In this document: in pieces, positions 35,393 through 42,724 of the stretch
Numbering within the stretch: the first letter of the stretch is position 1
How the letters are laid out: every line of letters starts with the position of its first letter
Origin: Bacteroidaceae bacterium
Lineage (GTDB): Bacteria; Bacteroidota; Bacteroidia; Bacteroidales; Bacteroidaceae
Assembly (NCBI GenBank): GCA_017556045.1
Contig: JAFZFF010000095.1
Span: forward strand, 1 to 42,724
Reading direction: 5' to 3'
DNA length: 42,724 nt
Translations under genes and position numbers: made by a program
The notes under the pieces: generated by a model
What the model was told of the DNA's origin: nothing
Database searches by the model: none
The model's input: only the letters and a program-made list of their open reading frames with translations

Positions 35393-36373
35393 TCAGCCGT
35401 ATTGCTTCTTGATCTGCTCAAAGATCTCAAACAACTCCTCTACGGTCTCGGCACGAAGCATCGCGATACGCAGTTGCTTGAAGTCGGGCAACCCCTTGAA
35501 AAGAGGAGTAGCAGCCAAGTGGCGTCGTATGTGCAATATGCCTCTACGCTCATCGAGTCGGGCAACGCTCTGGTTCACCTCATCGCGAAGGATATCCATA
35601 CGCTCATCAAAGGTGAGCGGTGGCAAGTGCTCGCCTGTCTCAAGATAGTGCTTCACCTCACGGAATATCCAGGGGCGACCAAAGCTGGCTCGGCCAATCA
35701 TCACCGCATCTACTCCATAGCGGTCAAAGCATTCGCGAGCACGCTCGGGCGTAGTGATATCACCATTGCCGATGATAGGGATATGCATACGAGGATTGTT
35801 TTTCACCTCACCGATAAGTGTCCAGTCCGCCTCACCCGTATACATCTGTGCACGAGTACGGCCGTGTATGGTGAGCGCCTTGATACCACAATCTTGTAGC
35901 TGCTCAGCGAGGTCTACGATAATCTTTGAGCTCTCGTCCCATCCGAGACGTGTCTTCACGGTCACCGGTGTCTTCACGGCGTTCACAACCGAGCGCACGA
36001 TATCGAGCATGAGCGGTACGTTCTGCAGCATACCTGCGCCAGCACCCTTGCCCGCCACACGCTTCACCGGACAACCAAAATTAAGGTCTATGATGTCGGG
36101 TTTCACCGTCTCCACGATACGCGCTGCCTCAGTCATCGAGTCTACATCACGTCCATAGATCTGTATCGCTACAGGTCGCTCCTCATCACAGATGGCCAGC
36201 TTCTGCATCGACTTATTCACCTGACGGATGAGCGCATCGCTCGACACAAACTCCGTATATACGAGATCAGCGCCAAACTGCTTACACATCAGTCTGAACG
36301 CGGGGTCAGTAACATCCTCCATGGGTGCCAATAGCACCGGATACTTCCCTAATTCTATATTATCAATCTTCAT
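35393..36373 (-). CDS. dusB: tRNA-dihydrouridine synthase, DusB type
   Basis: This FMN enzyme reduces specific uridines in the tRNA D-loop to dihydrouridine. The 326-aa protein has the barrel start LLAPMEDVTDPAFR, the conserved LNFGCPVKRVAGKGAG with the active-site Cys, TVKTRLGW, TIHGRTRAQMYTG, and GNGDITTPERA followed by MIGRASFGRPW for flavin binding. ATG 36373 gives MKIDNIELG, as in relatives; ATG 36382 would add three residues. It lies 62 bp downstream of the S41 peptidase gene. Confidence 0.93.
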   Translation of the reverse strand: MKIDNIELGKYPVLLAPMEDVTDPAFRLMCKQFGADLVYTEFVSSDALIRQVNKSMQKLAICDEERPVAIQIYGRDVDSMTEAARIVETVKPDIIDLNFGCPVKRVAGKGAGAGMLQNVPLMLDIVRSVVNAVKTPVTVKTRLGWDESSKIIVDLAEQLQDCGIKALTIHGRTRAQMYTGEADWTLIGEVKNNPRMHIPIIGNGDITTPERARECFDRYGVDAVMIGRASFGRPWIFREVKHYLETGEHLPPLTFDERMDILRDEVNQSVARLDERRGILHIRRHLAATPLFKGLPDFKQLRIAMLRAETVEELFEIFEQIKKQYG

Positions 36374-36435
36374 AAGTGACAAAGTTAGTACAAGGCTTAC
36401 GGAAAAGCAAATTTATTTACACTTTCCTAAACTTA

Positions 36436-38085
36436 TCAGGGCTTCAGCTTAGCGTCATACCCCGCCTTATCTGCAAGCAACTGACGCGCACGCACCAGCA
36501 CACTGTCTGACTTCATAGCCTGCACTATGCCTCCTCGCTGATAGTAGTAACGCACCATGAGTTCGTCAGCCAAGAGCTCACGTATCTTCTGGTCGAAATA
36601 GACAAAGTCGTGTTCTATATCGTGGCTCAGCTTTTTGCGTAGGGCAGCAAACTCCTCAGAGGCATTCTCCTTGTATCCCTCAAACTCTGCCATCTCCTCG
36701 AGCGCCTTCAGCGCCTTCTCACTACCGCGGTCATAGGTGAAGTCCGAAGCTTTGACTGCAGCCTTGAATGCCTCATAGAGGCTATCGCTCACCACGAACT
36801 CATCCACAGGGGCAATCGTGGGATGCAGGCGCACATACTCTGTAGCAAAGTCAAAGAGTTCCTCACTACTTGCCAGGTAATACAGCAGGTTGGGCAGACG
36901 CTCCGCCTCGATGGCCACATCGGGAGCGATACCACCCGCCTCCTCTACCTCGCGTCCTACACGAGTATAGAATATCTTCTTTGCTGTAGCCGTCGTGTCG
37001 GCAGACTTGCCGCCAAAGTAATCAATCTTCTGCACGCAGCGTCCCGAGGGGGTGTAGTACTTAGATGTCGTCAGCTTGAGCGAACTGTTATAGGGTAGCT
37101 CGCGCACCGACTGCACCAGTCCCTTACCAAAGGTGCGCTGTCCCATGATGACACCGCGATCAAGGTCCTGTATGGCGCCAGCCACGATCTCTGAGGCCGA
37201 GGCACTCTGCCCATCTACGAGCACCACCAATGGCATGGTGAGGTCGAGCGGTTCGCGACGTGTCTTGAAGGACTGCGAAGACTGCGCCACCTTACCCTTC
37301 GTATATACCACCATGGTACCCTTGGGCACGAATAGTCCCACGATGTCTACCGCCTCAGACAGTGAGCCACCTCCATTGCCACGGAGGTCCAGCACAAGGC
37401 GCTGGGCACCCTGATTCTTCAGATCTATCAATGCCAGGCGCACGTCACGAGCACAATTCTCCGTGAAGCTATCCAAGATGATATATCCCGTGCCATCTGC
37501 CAGCAGAGAGTAGTAGGGCACAGCAGGGAGAGCTATATTGGCACGTGTCAGCTTCAGCTCCAGTATGCTATCAGCCACACCCTCACGCAGAGCCTTCACC
37601 ACGAGCGTAGTGCCCGATTCGCCGCGCAGTTTCTCACTCACCTTGTCCACAGGGAGTCCCTTGAGGTCATCTCCATCGATAGAGAGCAATACGTCACCCG
37701 CACGAAGCCCCGCGCTGAGCGCAGGCATACCCTCATAGGGCTCTACGATGACCACTCTGTCATGACGCTTGTGGTAGCGTATGATGGCTCCCACACCTGC
37801 GTACTTACCTGTCATCATCATCTGCAAGTCCTCATCCTCCTCTTCGGGGTAATATACCGTATAGGGGTCCAGCTTAGAGAGCATAGAGTGTATGCCCCCA
37901 TTGACAACCTCTGCCACATCGAAGGTATCTACGTACATCATATCCAGCTCGCGAAACACGGCATGAAAGATGTCCAGATGCTTTGACATGAGGAAATTGC
38001 GGTCGTCTCCCTTGAAGCCCATCAGCGCCACACACGCCACGGGCAAGGCTAAAATCCATATCAGATGTTTACGAAAGTGCTTCAT
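36436..38085 (-). CDS. C-terminal processing peptidase, S41 family
   Basis: The 549-aa periplasmic protease has an N-terminal hydrophobic signal or anchor (about residues 8-23), a short helical part, a PDZ domain (about 95-180, GMPALSAGLRAGDVLLSI) and the S41 catalytic domain. The Ser/Lys dyad is Ser296 (DGQSASASEI) and Lys321 (GQRTFGKGLVQ), with the usual 25-residue spacing. About 160 residues follow in a C-terminal extension with FEGYKENASEEFAALRKKL. CtpA-type enzymes trim or degrade periplasmic proteins with exposed C-termini. It lies 47 bp downstream of the PfkB-family gene. Confidence 0.93.
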   Translation of the reverse strand: MKHFRKHLIWILALPVACVALMGFKGDDRNFLMSKHLDIFHAVFRELDMMYVDTFDVAEVVNGGIHSMLSKLDPYTVYYPEEEDEDLQMMMTGKYAGVGAIIRYHKRHDRVVIVEPYEGMPALSAGLRAGDVLLSIDGDDLKGLPVDKVSEKLRGESGTTLVVKALREGVADSILELKLTRANIALPAVPYYSLLADGTGYIILDSFTENCARDVRLALIDLKNQGAQRLVLDLRGNGGGSLSEAVDIVGLFVPKGTMVVYTKGKVAQSSQSFKTRREPLDLTMPLVVLVDGQSASASEIVAGAIQDLDRGVIMGQRTFGKGLVQSVRELPYNSSLKLTTSKYYTPSGRCVQKIDYFGGKSADTTATAKKIFYTRVGREVEEAGGIAPDVAIEAERLPNLLYYLASSEELFDFATEYVRLHPTIAPVDEFVVSDSLYEAFKAAVKASDFTYDRGSEKALKALEEMAEFEGYKENASEEFAALRKKLSHDIEHDFVYFDQKIRELLADELMVRYYYQRGGIVQAMKSDSVLVRARQLLADKAGYDAKLKP

Positions 38086-38132
38086 CGTGTTACTACTCTA
38101 TCGTTATCCTTATATATATGTACTATGCGTTA

Positions 38133-39122
38133 TCAACCATTCTGAGCGATGCAAGCGATCTCTTGTCTGATGGCCTCCCAGGTCTCAGCAGGGAGCTTCG
38201 TGCCCACCACCTGTATCACATGGCCAGACAGGAGTGTACCTATCTCTGCACACTGGCGCAGGCTATAGCCCTGTGTGATGCCATACATCACGCCTGCAGC
38301 ATAGAAGTCGCCCGCAGCAGTGGTATCTACCACCTTGTCCACAGGCATAGCCTCTACGAACACCTTCTCGCCATCTCTCATCAGCGAGGCACCCTTGGCA
38401 CCCAGCTTCACTACGGCCACGTCACACAACTCGTGTAGCTGTGTCAGCGCCTCCTCGGGTGTAGCTCCTGTAAATGCGCGTGCCTCCTCTTCGTTGGCAA
38501 ACACAATATCTACATAGTCGCTCACGAGCATGGTGAAGAACTCCTTATCTGCCTCCACGATGTTGTAGCTTGCCAAGTCGAGACACACCTTGAGCCCCAT
38601 CTCCTTGGCCATCTCTACGGCACGCAAGATGAGCGCGTGGTTCTGCACGAGGTATCCCTCGACATACAGGTAGTCATACCCCTCAAACATCTCCTTGGTG
38701 AGCACGCTGGGCTCCATCATCGCAGCTGCGCCGAGGTAGGTGGCAAACGTACGCTGCCCACCGGGAGAGATGAAGGTGTAGGCGATGCCCGACTGCTTGG
38801 GGAGCTCTACCAGATAGGGATGGATGCCCTTTGCCACGCAGTTGTCTGCAAAGAAGCGACCCGTGTCATCACTTCCTACCGTACCGATAAAGCCCGGAGC
38901 TGCACCCAGATTGGCCAATGCCAACATCGTGTTGCCTGCCGAGCCACCTGTGGCACGCTGCACGTCGAGCGCAGCGAAACGCTCTTGTATGCGCTGCTGC
39001 TCCTCGTCGCCGATGAGGGTCATACTACCCTTGGGCAGACCAAATACACCTAACAGTTCGTCGTCCTGCAATGTGGCCAAAGCGTCGACCAAAGCATTGC
39101 CAATACCTATAATCTTCTTCAT
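38133..39122 (-). CDS. PfkB-family sugar kinase, adenosine-kinase-like
   Basis: The 329-aa protein has the ribokinase-fold pattern: GIGNALVDALA at the start, GGSAGNTMLALANLG near residue 60, and the second PfkB signature VVDTTAAGDFYAAG near 265, where the Asp is the catalytic base and TAAGD forms the anion hole. The usual GAGD is changed to AAGD, as in adenosine-kinase-like members. Bacteroidota homologues are annotated as adenosine kinases, but sugar or nucleoside specificity is not proven by sequence. It is probably first of the minus-strand series kinase, S41 peptidase, dusB, DUF2851. A -7 box (TAACTTTG, 39167 down to 39160) lies upstream. Confidence 0.86.
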   Translation of the reverse strand: MKKIIGIGNALVDALATLQDDELLGVFGLPKGSMTLIGDEEQQRIQERFAALDVQRATGGSAGNTMLALANLGAAPGFIGTVGSDDTGRFFADNCVAKGIHPYLVELPKQSGIAYTFISPGGQRTFATYLGAAAMMEPSVLTKEMFEGYDYLYVEGYLVQNHALILRAVEMAKEMGLKVCLDLASYNIVEADKEFFTMLVSDYVDIVFANEEEARAFTGATPEEALTQLHELCDVAVVKLGAKGASLMRDGEKVFVEAMPVDKVVDTTAAGDFYAAGVMYGITQGYSLRQCAEIGTLLSGHVIQVVGTKLPAETWEAIRQEIACIAQNG

Positions 39123-39159
39123 TCTTATATTAATTTGCTGTTTTTCGTGTTTTTTTTTG

Positions 39160-39167
39160 CAAAGTTA
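39160..39167 (-). promoter_or_regulatory. -7 box of the PfkB-family gene
   Basis: On the minus strand TAACTTTG fits TAnnTTTG and is followed by GCAAAA. It lies 37 nt before the ATG at 39122. The -33 element is unclear. Confidence 0.45.
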
Positions 39168-39251
39168 TTGCATATTTCGAAATATCATAGTAATTTTGCA
39201 GCGCAATTGAGGGAAAAACCTAATAAAAGTTCTTTCAAGCGCACAAAACAC

Positions 39252-39325
39252 TCTTCGTTAGCTCAGTCGGTTAGAGCATCTGACTGTTAATCAGAGGGTC
39301 CTTGGTTCAAGTCCAAGACGAAGAG
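39252..39325 (+). tRNA. tRNA-Asn (anticodon GTT), copy 1
   Basis: A complete cloverleaf of 74 nt: acceptor TCTTCGT with ACGAAGA and discriminator G, D-stem GCTC/GAGC, anticodon stem TCTGA/TCAGA around loop CTGTTAA, and T-stem CTTGG/CCAAG around TTCAAGT. The following CAA supplies C and A of the CCA end at most, so the full CCA is probably added by the nucleotidyltransferase. Confidence 0.96.
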
Positions 39326-39355
39326 CAAGATTAGATTTAAGGGTTAAACATTTAT

Positions 39356-39429
39356 TCTTCGTTAGCTCAGTCGGTTAGAGCATCTGACTGTTAATCAGAG
39401 GGTCCTTGGTTCAAGTCCAAGACGAAGAG
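39356..39429 (+). tRNA. tRNA-Asn (anticodon GTT), copy 2
   Basis: Identical to copy 1 over all 74 nt, 30 nt downstream in the same orientation, so one transcript probably carries both. The identical flanking CAAG after each copy suggests a recent tandem duplication. Confidence 0.96.
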
Positions 39430-39435
39430 CAAGGA

Positions 39436-39466
39436 AAGGTTCATCGCGAGATGAGCCTTCTTTGTT
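39436..39466 (+). terminator. Terminator after the tRNA-Asn pair
   Basis: AAGGTTCATC pairs with GATGAGCCTT (one G-T pair) around GCGA, followed by CTTTGTTTTAT. Confidence 0.75.
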
Positions 39467-39826
39467 TTATACACCTTGATAAGATAATATAGATATCGAC
39501 CAACAAAAGCTCCCTGCTACCTATCATCCTGACAGAGCGTAGCGACGAAGGATCCCGCGCAAGGCCGACGCGGTATGAAAGCGTCGGTTGCGACGCCAAT
39601 GCGAAATGAGCATTGGTTGCGACAAAGAAAACTTTAGTTTTCCCGAGGAGTGCTGCTTGCAGCTTATAGGTTTATCTCCCCCGAGGAGTTTCTCTAAGAG
39701 ACATATGCGAGATGTTTCACTTCGTTCAACATGACAAACGAAGTTTTGGACAACTGCTATATTATCTCCTTTGCGAGATGCTTCGCGTTGCTCAGCATGA
39801 CATTCTTATACAAAACCAAAGTTCTC
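39467..39826. repeat. Dispersed-repeat-rich gap between the tRNAs and gyrB
   Basis: No gene is seen. Two similar units, GCGAGATGTTTCACTTCG (39707 on) and GCGAGATGCTTCGCGTTG (39773 on), each end CA(A/G)CATGACA. A GACAGAGCGTAGCGACGAAG segment lies near 39529, and short GCGTCGG/CCGACGC and CATTGG/CCAATG inverted pairs lie at 39566-39615. CCCGAGGAG occurs twice (39640, 39680). These are characteristic of scattered Bacteroidota intergenic repeats. A short 82-codon frame starting at 39731 runs through them and on into gyrB antisense; I reject it. Confidence 0.6.
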
Positions 39827-39862
39827 AAAAAAAAGAATCACGCACGAAAACTCGCGCGTGAT
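39827..39862 (-). terminator. gyrB terminator
   Basis: On the minus strand ATCACGCGCGA pairs with TCGTGCGTGAT (one mismatch, loop GTTT), followed by TC and a run of eight T. Confidence 0.85.
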
Positions 39863-39898
39863 CCTTATATCTATGTGTACCGATCAGGAGAGCAGTAC

Positions 39899-41866
39899 TT
39901 ATGCGTCGATGTTTGCATAGGTAGCGTTCTTCTCGATGAACTCGCGGCGTGGACCTACATCCTCACCCATGAGCATTGAGAATACGTAGTCGGCAGCAGC
40001 AGCGTTCTCGATGGTCACCTGCTTGAGGAGACGTGTCTCGGGGTTCATAGTGGTCTCCCAGAGCTGCTCGGGGTTCATCTCACCAAGACCCTTGTATCGC
40101 TGGATGGTGATACCGCTCTCGCTACCGTTACCAAACTCTGCGATGAAGCGATCCTTGTCGGCATCGTCATAGCAGTAGCGCTTGTTCTTACCCTTGCTAC
40201 AGAGGTAGAGGGGCGGCGTAGCGATGAAGAGGTGTCCGTTCTCGATGAGTTCGGGCATATAGCGGTAGAAGAGTGTCATCAAGAGGGTGTCGATGTGTGA
40301 ACCATCGACGTCGGCATCGGTCATGATGATGGTCTTGTAGTAGCGGAGCTTGTCATAGTTGGCCTCCTTGCTATCCTCGGGGTTGAGTCCGAAGCGTACG
40401 CCGAGTGCCTGGATGATATTGTTGACCTCTTCGTGTTCGAAGGCCTTGTGCCACATCACGCGCTCTACGTTGAAGATCTTACCACGGATGGGGAGGATAG
40501 CCTGTGTCAAGCGTGAGCGTCCCTGCTTAGCCGAACCACCCGCAGAGTCTCCCTCGACGATGAAGAGCTCACAGTTCATGGGATCCTTATCTGAGCAGTC
40601 GGCAAGCTTACCGGGCAGACCGCCACCGCTCATGGGGTTCTTGCGCTGTACGCTCTCACGTGCCTTGCGGGCAGCGATACGAGCCTGTGCAGCGAGCACC
40701 ACCTTGTCTACGATCATCTTAGCCTCCTTGGGGTGCTCCTCGAGGTAGTTGGTCAAGGTCTCTGCTACAGCCTGCTGCACAGCACCTGCCACCTCAGAGT
40801 TACCGAGCTTGGTCTTGGTCTGTCCCTCAAACTGGGGCTCAGCCACCTTGATAGAGATTACGGCTGTCAAGCCCTCGCGGAAGTCCTCACCAGCAATCTC
40901 CACCTTAGCCTTCTCCAGCGCCTTGGTGTCCTCAGCGTACTTCTTGAGTGTACGTGTGAGTGCGGTGCGGAAGCCTGCGAGGTGTGTACCACCCTCGATG
41001 GTGTTGATGTTATTGACGTATGAGTGGATATTCTCAGAGTATGAGGTATTATACATGATAGCTACCTCGATGGGCACACCCTGCTTCTCGGTGTTGAGGT
41101 AGATGATATCGTTGAAGAGATGCTCACGTGATGAGTCTACGAAGCGTACGAACTCTCTCAATCCCTCCTCAGAGTGGAAGGTCTCGGTGCGTGCGTTGCC
41201 CTCCTCATCCTTCTCGCGGAGGTCAGTGAGGGTGATGGTGATACCAGCATTGAGGAATGCGAGCTCACGCATACGGTTTGCCAATACGTCGTAGCTATAC
41301 TCGTGTGCTGTGAAGATGGTGCGGTCGGGCCAGAACTGCTGGCGTGTACCGGTGCGGTCAGCATCGCCCACGGTCTTCACCGCGTAGAGGGGCTTACCGC
41401 AAGAGTACTCCTGCTGATACACCTTACCGCCGCGGAACACCTGAGTCTTCATGTGGGTAGAGAGCGCGTTTACACACGATACACCCACACCGTGCAGACC
41501 ACCAGATACCTTATACGAACCCTTGTCAAACTTACCACCCGCGTGGAGCACGGTCATTACCACCTCGAGTGCCGAGCGCTGCTCCTTCTCGTGCCAGTCT
41601 ACGGGGATACCACGTCCATTGTCCTGTACGGTGATAGAGTTATCCTCATTGATATATACCTCGATATGGCTACAGTAGCCTGCCAATGCCTCGTCGATAG
41701 AGTTGTCCACTACCTCATATACGAGGTGGTGCAGACCCTTGGCGCTGATGTCGCCGATGTACATCGCGGGGCGCTTACGTACGGCCTCGAGGCCTTCGAG
41801 TACCTGAATGTTTTCCGCCGAGTAGTTGCTCGCTGCGTTTGCTTTGATTTCTTCGTTTATTTCCAT
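39899..41866 (-). CDS. gyrB: DNA gyrase subunit B
   Basis: The ATPase subunit of gyrase, which introduces negative supercoils. The 655-aa protein has the GHKL ATPase start (VLEGLEAVRKRPAMYIGD; Glu51 and Asn55 in EVVDNSIDEAL), QDNGRGIPV, GGLHGVGVSCVNALS, the transducer domain, the TOPRIM motif EGDSAGGSAKQGR near residue 437, and the metal-binding TDADVDGSHI near 515. It lacks the roughly 170-residue insert of the E. coli protein, as do other Bacteroidota. The C-terminal QRYKGLGEMNPEQLWETTM identifies GyrB, with ParE less likely. The promoter and terminator are both visible. Confidence 0.96.
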   Translation of the reverse strand: MEINEEIKANAASNYSAENIQVLEGLEAVRKRPAMYIGDISAKGLHHLVYEVVDNSIDEALAGYCSHIEVYINEDNSITVQDNGRGIPVDWHEKEQRSALEVVMTVLHAGGKFDKGSYKVSGGLHGVGVSCVNALSTHMKTQVFRGGKVYQQEYSCGKPLYAVKTVGDADRTGTRQQFWPDRTIFTAHEYSYDVLANRMRELAFLNAGITITLTDLREKDEEGNARTETFHSEEGLREFVRFVDSSREHLFNDIIYLNTEKQGVPIEVAIMYNTSYSENIHSYVNNINTIEGGTHLAGFRTALTRTLKKYAEDTKALEKAKVEIAGEDFREGLTAVISIKVAEPQFEGQTKTKLGNSEVAGAVQQAVAETLTNYLEEHPKEAKMIVDKVVLAAQARIAARKARESVQRKNPMSGGGLPGKLADCSDKDPMNCELFIVEGDSAGGSAKQGRSRLTQAILPIRGKIFNVERVMWHKAFEHEEVNNIIQALGVRFGLNPEDSKEANYDKLRYYKTIIMTDADVDGSHIDTLLMTLFYRYMPELIENGHLFIATPPLYLCSKGKNKRYCYDDADKDRFIAEFGNGSESGITIQRYKGLGEMNPEQLWETTMNPETRLLKQVTIENAAAADYVFSMLMGEDVGPRREFIEKNATYANIDA

Positions 41867-41926
41867 GTTTGTCTACAGTAATTTTCCTTAAAAAGCCATG
41901 CTCCCTTGGGAGCACATAAAAGCACG

Positions 41927-41958
41927 CAAAGGTACGAAATCGAGTGATAAAAAGCAAA
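41927..41958 (-). promoter_or_regulatory. gyrB promoter
   Basis: Minus-strand TTTG (41958 down to 41955), a 20-nt spacer and TACCTTTG (41934 down to 41927). The leader of about 55 nt contains a GGGAGC hairpin. Confidence 0.65.
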
Positions 41959-42094
41959 GTTTTCCTCGTTTTTTTCACCACAAGAGCACATATTAATTGT
42001 CTACTGTCTACTGTCTACATCGTCTGTTAAATTTTGAGGAAATTTCCCCAAAAATTTGAGGGATTTTCCTCACATTTATTTGCCACATAATACT

Positions 42095-42102
42095 TACCTT
42101 TG
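42095..42102 (+). promoter_or_regulatory. -7 box of the rightward surface-protein gene
   Basis: TACCTTTG fits TAnnTTTG and is followed by a leader of about 45 nt to the ATG at 42153. No TTTG lies at the right distance upstream. Confidence 0.45.
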
Positions 42103-42152
42103 CAATATCAACTTTGATTAAAGCATTTTTCACAAAAAAACACATACACGTC

Positions 42153-42724
42153 ATGAAGTACCATAGCGCACACCTCAGACTCCGCCGAGCAGGACAGCTC
42201 CTCAGCGCCCTCCTCCTCTGCTGCGCGGCTTCGGCCCAGCAGCCCACGATGCAAGAGCAAGCACAAGCCATCCTCATGCAGGGTGCCCACATCAACCACT
42301 TCAACCGCCTCTGTCCGCAAGAGAAGGTGTACCTGCACTTTGACAACACCGCCTATTTCCAGGGCGAGACGATATGGTTTAGCGCCCATGTGGCGAAGGC
42401 TACCGAGGGCACCGCGGCCGACAGCAAGGTACTCTACGTAGAGCTGCTCTCCCCCACAGGCGTGGTGCTGCGCCAGCAGAAGCTACAGGTCATCGATGGC
42501 CGCTGCCACGGCTCCTTCCCCCTGGTAGATGCCTCGGTCGCTGAGGCCAATGCCAAGCGCGGCGTGCTGAGCTACCCCAGCGGATACTACGAGGTGAGGG
42601 CCTATACCCGCGCCATGCTCAACTTCGACTCACAGGGCTGCTTCTCCCGCGTGTTCCCTGTATACAAGGCTCCCGAGAAGGAGGGCGACTATGCCAATCC
42701 GCAGATGGACATCTACAAGGGTAG
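42153..42724 (+). CDS. Secreted MG2/alpha-macroglobulin-like surface protein, N-terminal part
   Basis: The gene runs off the window after 190 codons without a stop. It opens with a basic N-terminus and signal peptide (about residues 1-30, LLSALLLCCAASAQQ). A segment near residue 60 (EKVYLHFDNTAYFQGETIWF) is the hallmark of the MG2-type beta-sandwich found at the N-terminus of large Bacteroidota proteins, which often continue into a TonB receptor plug-like domain. The next part (LSPTGVVLRQQKLQVIDG, GYYEVRAYTRAMLNF) fits the same macroglobulin-type fold. A role at the outer membrane is likely, but the rest of the protein is needed to say more. The start ATG follows a -7 box by about 50 nt. Confidence 0.75.
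   Translation, partial: MKYHSAHLRLRRAGQLLSALLLCCAASAQQPTMQEQAQAILMQGAHINHFNRLCPQEKVYLHFDNTAYFQGETIWFSAHVAKATEGTAADSKVLYVELLSPTGVVLRQQKLQVIDGRCHGSFPLVDASVAEANAKRGVLSYPSGYYEVRAYTRAMLNFDSQGCFSRVFPVYKAPEKEGDYANPQMDIYKG

Larger units (their letters stand above)
41867..42152. other. Intergenic region between divergent gyrB and the surface protein gene
   Basis: It holds the gyrB promoter and a leader hairpin (GCTCCCTTGGGAGC, 41900-41913). A threefold GTCTACT-type 7-bp tandem repeat lies at 41999-42019, and A/T-rich GAGGAAATTTCC-like segments at 42036-42073. The -7 box of the rightward gene is also here. I see no small gene. Confidence 0.6.

Noticed and set aside
39731..39979. 82-codon ORF after the tRNAs
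   Set aside because: It runs through dispersed repeats and the gyrB terminator, then antisense into gyrB.

Overview
The window is a chromosomal segment of a Bacteroidales bacterium (phylum Bacteroidota). The evidence is promoters of the Bacteroidota type (TTTG, about 19-20 nt, then TAnnTTTG) in front of many genes, short NusA and GyrB proteins, C10/Spi cysteine peptidases, tricorn-like and DUF2851 proteins, and an adjacent psd-pssA pair. Genus cannot be settled from the sequence; a Prevotella- or Bacteroides-like gut or oral lineage fits. There is no prophage, plasmid or classical insertion sequence.

Layout. 1-237 holds the start of an HU-like DNA-binding gene (minus strand), followed by about 700 bp rich in palindromes. 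943-7447 carries phosphatidylethanolamine synthesis (psd, pssA), a small DUF4834 membrane protein, a secreted glycerophosphodiesterase, a GH51 arabinofuranosidase and a MATE exporter. 7448-12327 is the leucine region: a possible leader ORF with a hairpin array, then leuA, leuC and leuD. Between these genes lie inverted-repeat-bounded inserts, one carrying a DUF559 endonuclease-like gene. 12424-19587 (minus) holds two tandem 1.1-kb-residue-class C10 peptidases (1114 and 1112 aa) and a small membrane protein. 19794-24419 is rimP-nusA-infB behind a strong promoter and a terminator-like leader hairpin. Then come a CvpA-family gene, a 1092-aa tricorn-like protease, and a 0.7-kb non-coding stretch with a 22-bp tandem repeat. 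29053-32697 is sufBCD, followed by a mannose-1-phosphate guanylyltransferase. 34042-39122 (minus) holds DUF2851, dusB, an S41 CtpA-type peptidase and an adenosine-kinase-like PfkB protein. Two identical tRNA-Asn genes, a repeat-rich gap, gyrB (minus) and the first 190 codons of a large secreted surface-type protein finish the window.

Most genes are housekeeping. The most unusual part is the leu operon. Four related repeat arms, each with the same 18-nt palindromic core, form two inverted pairs inside it. One pair encloses a DUF559 gene. One arm is translated, in frame, as the N-terminus of LeuC. This looks like a small interspersed mobile repeat family associated with a Vsr-like endonuclease. 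Other candidates are a Leu-rich 51-codon ORF upstream of leuA, a terminator-like hairpin in the rimP-nusA-infB leader, and the 22-bp tandem array upstream of sufB.
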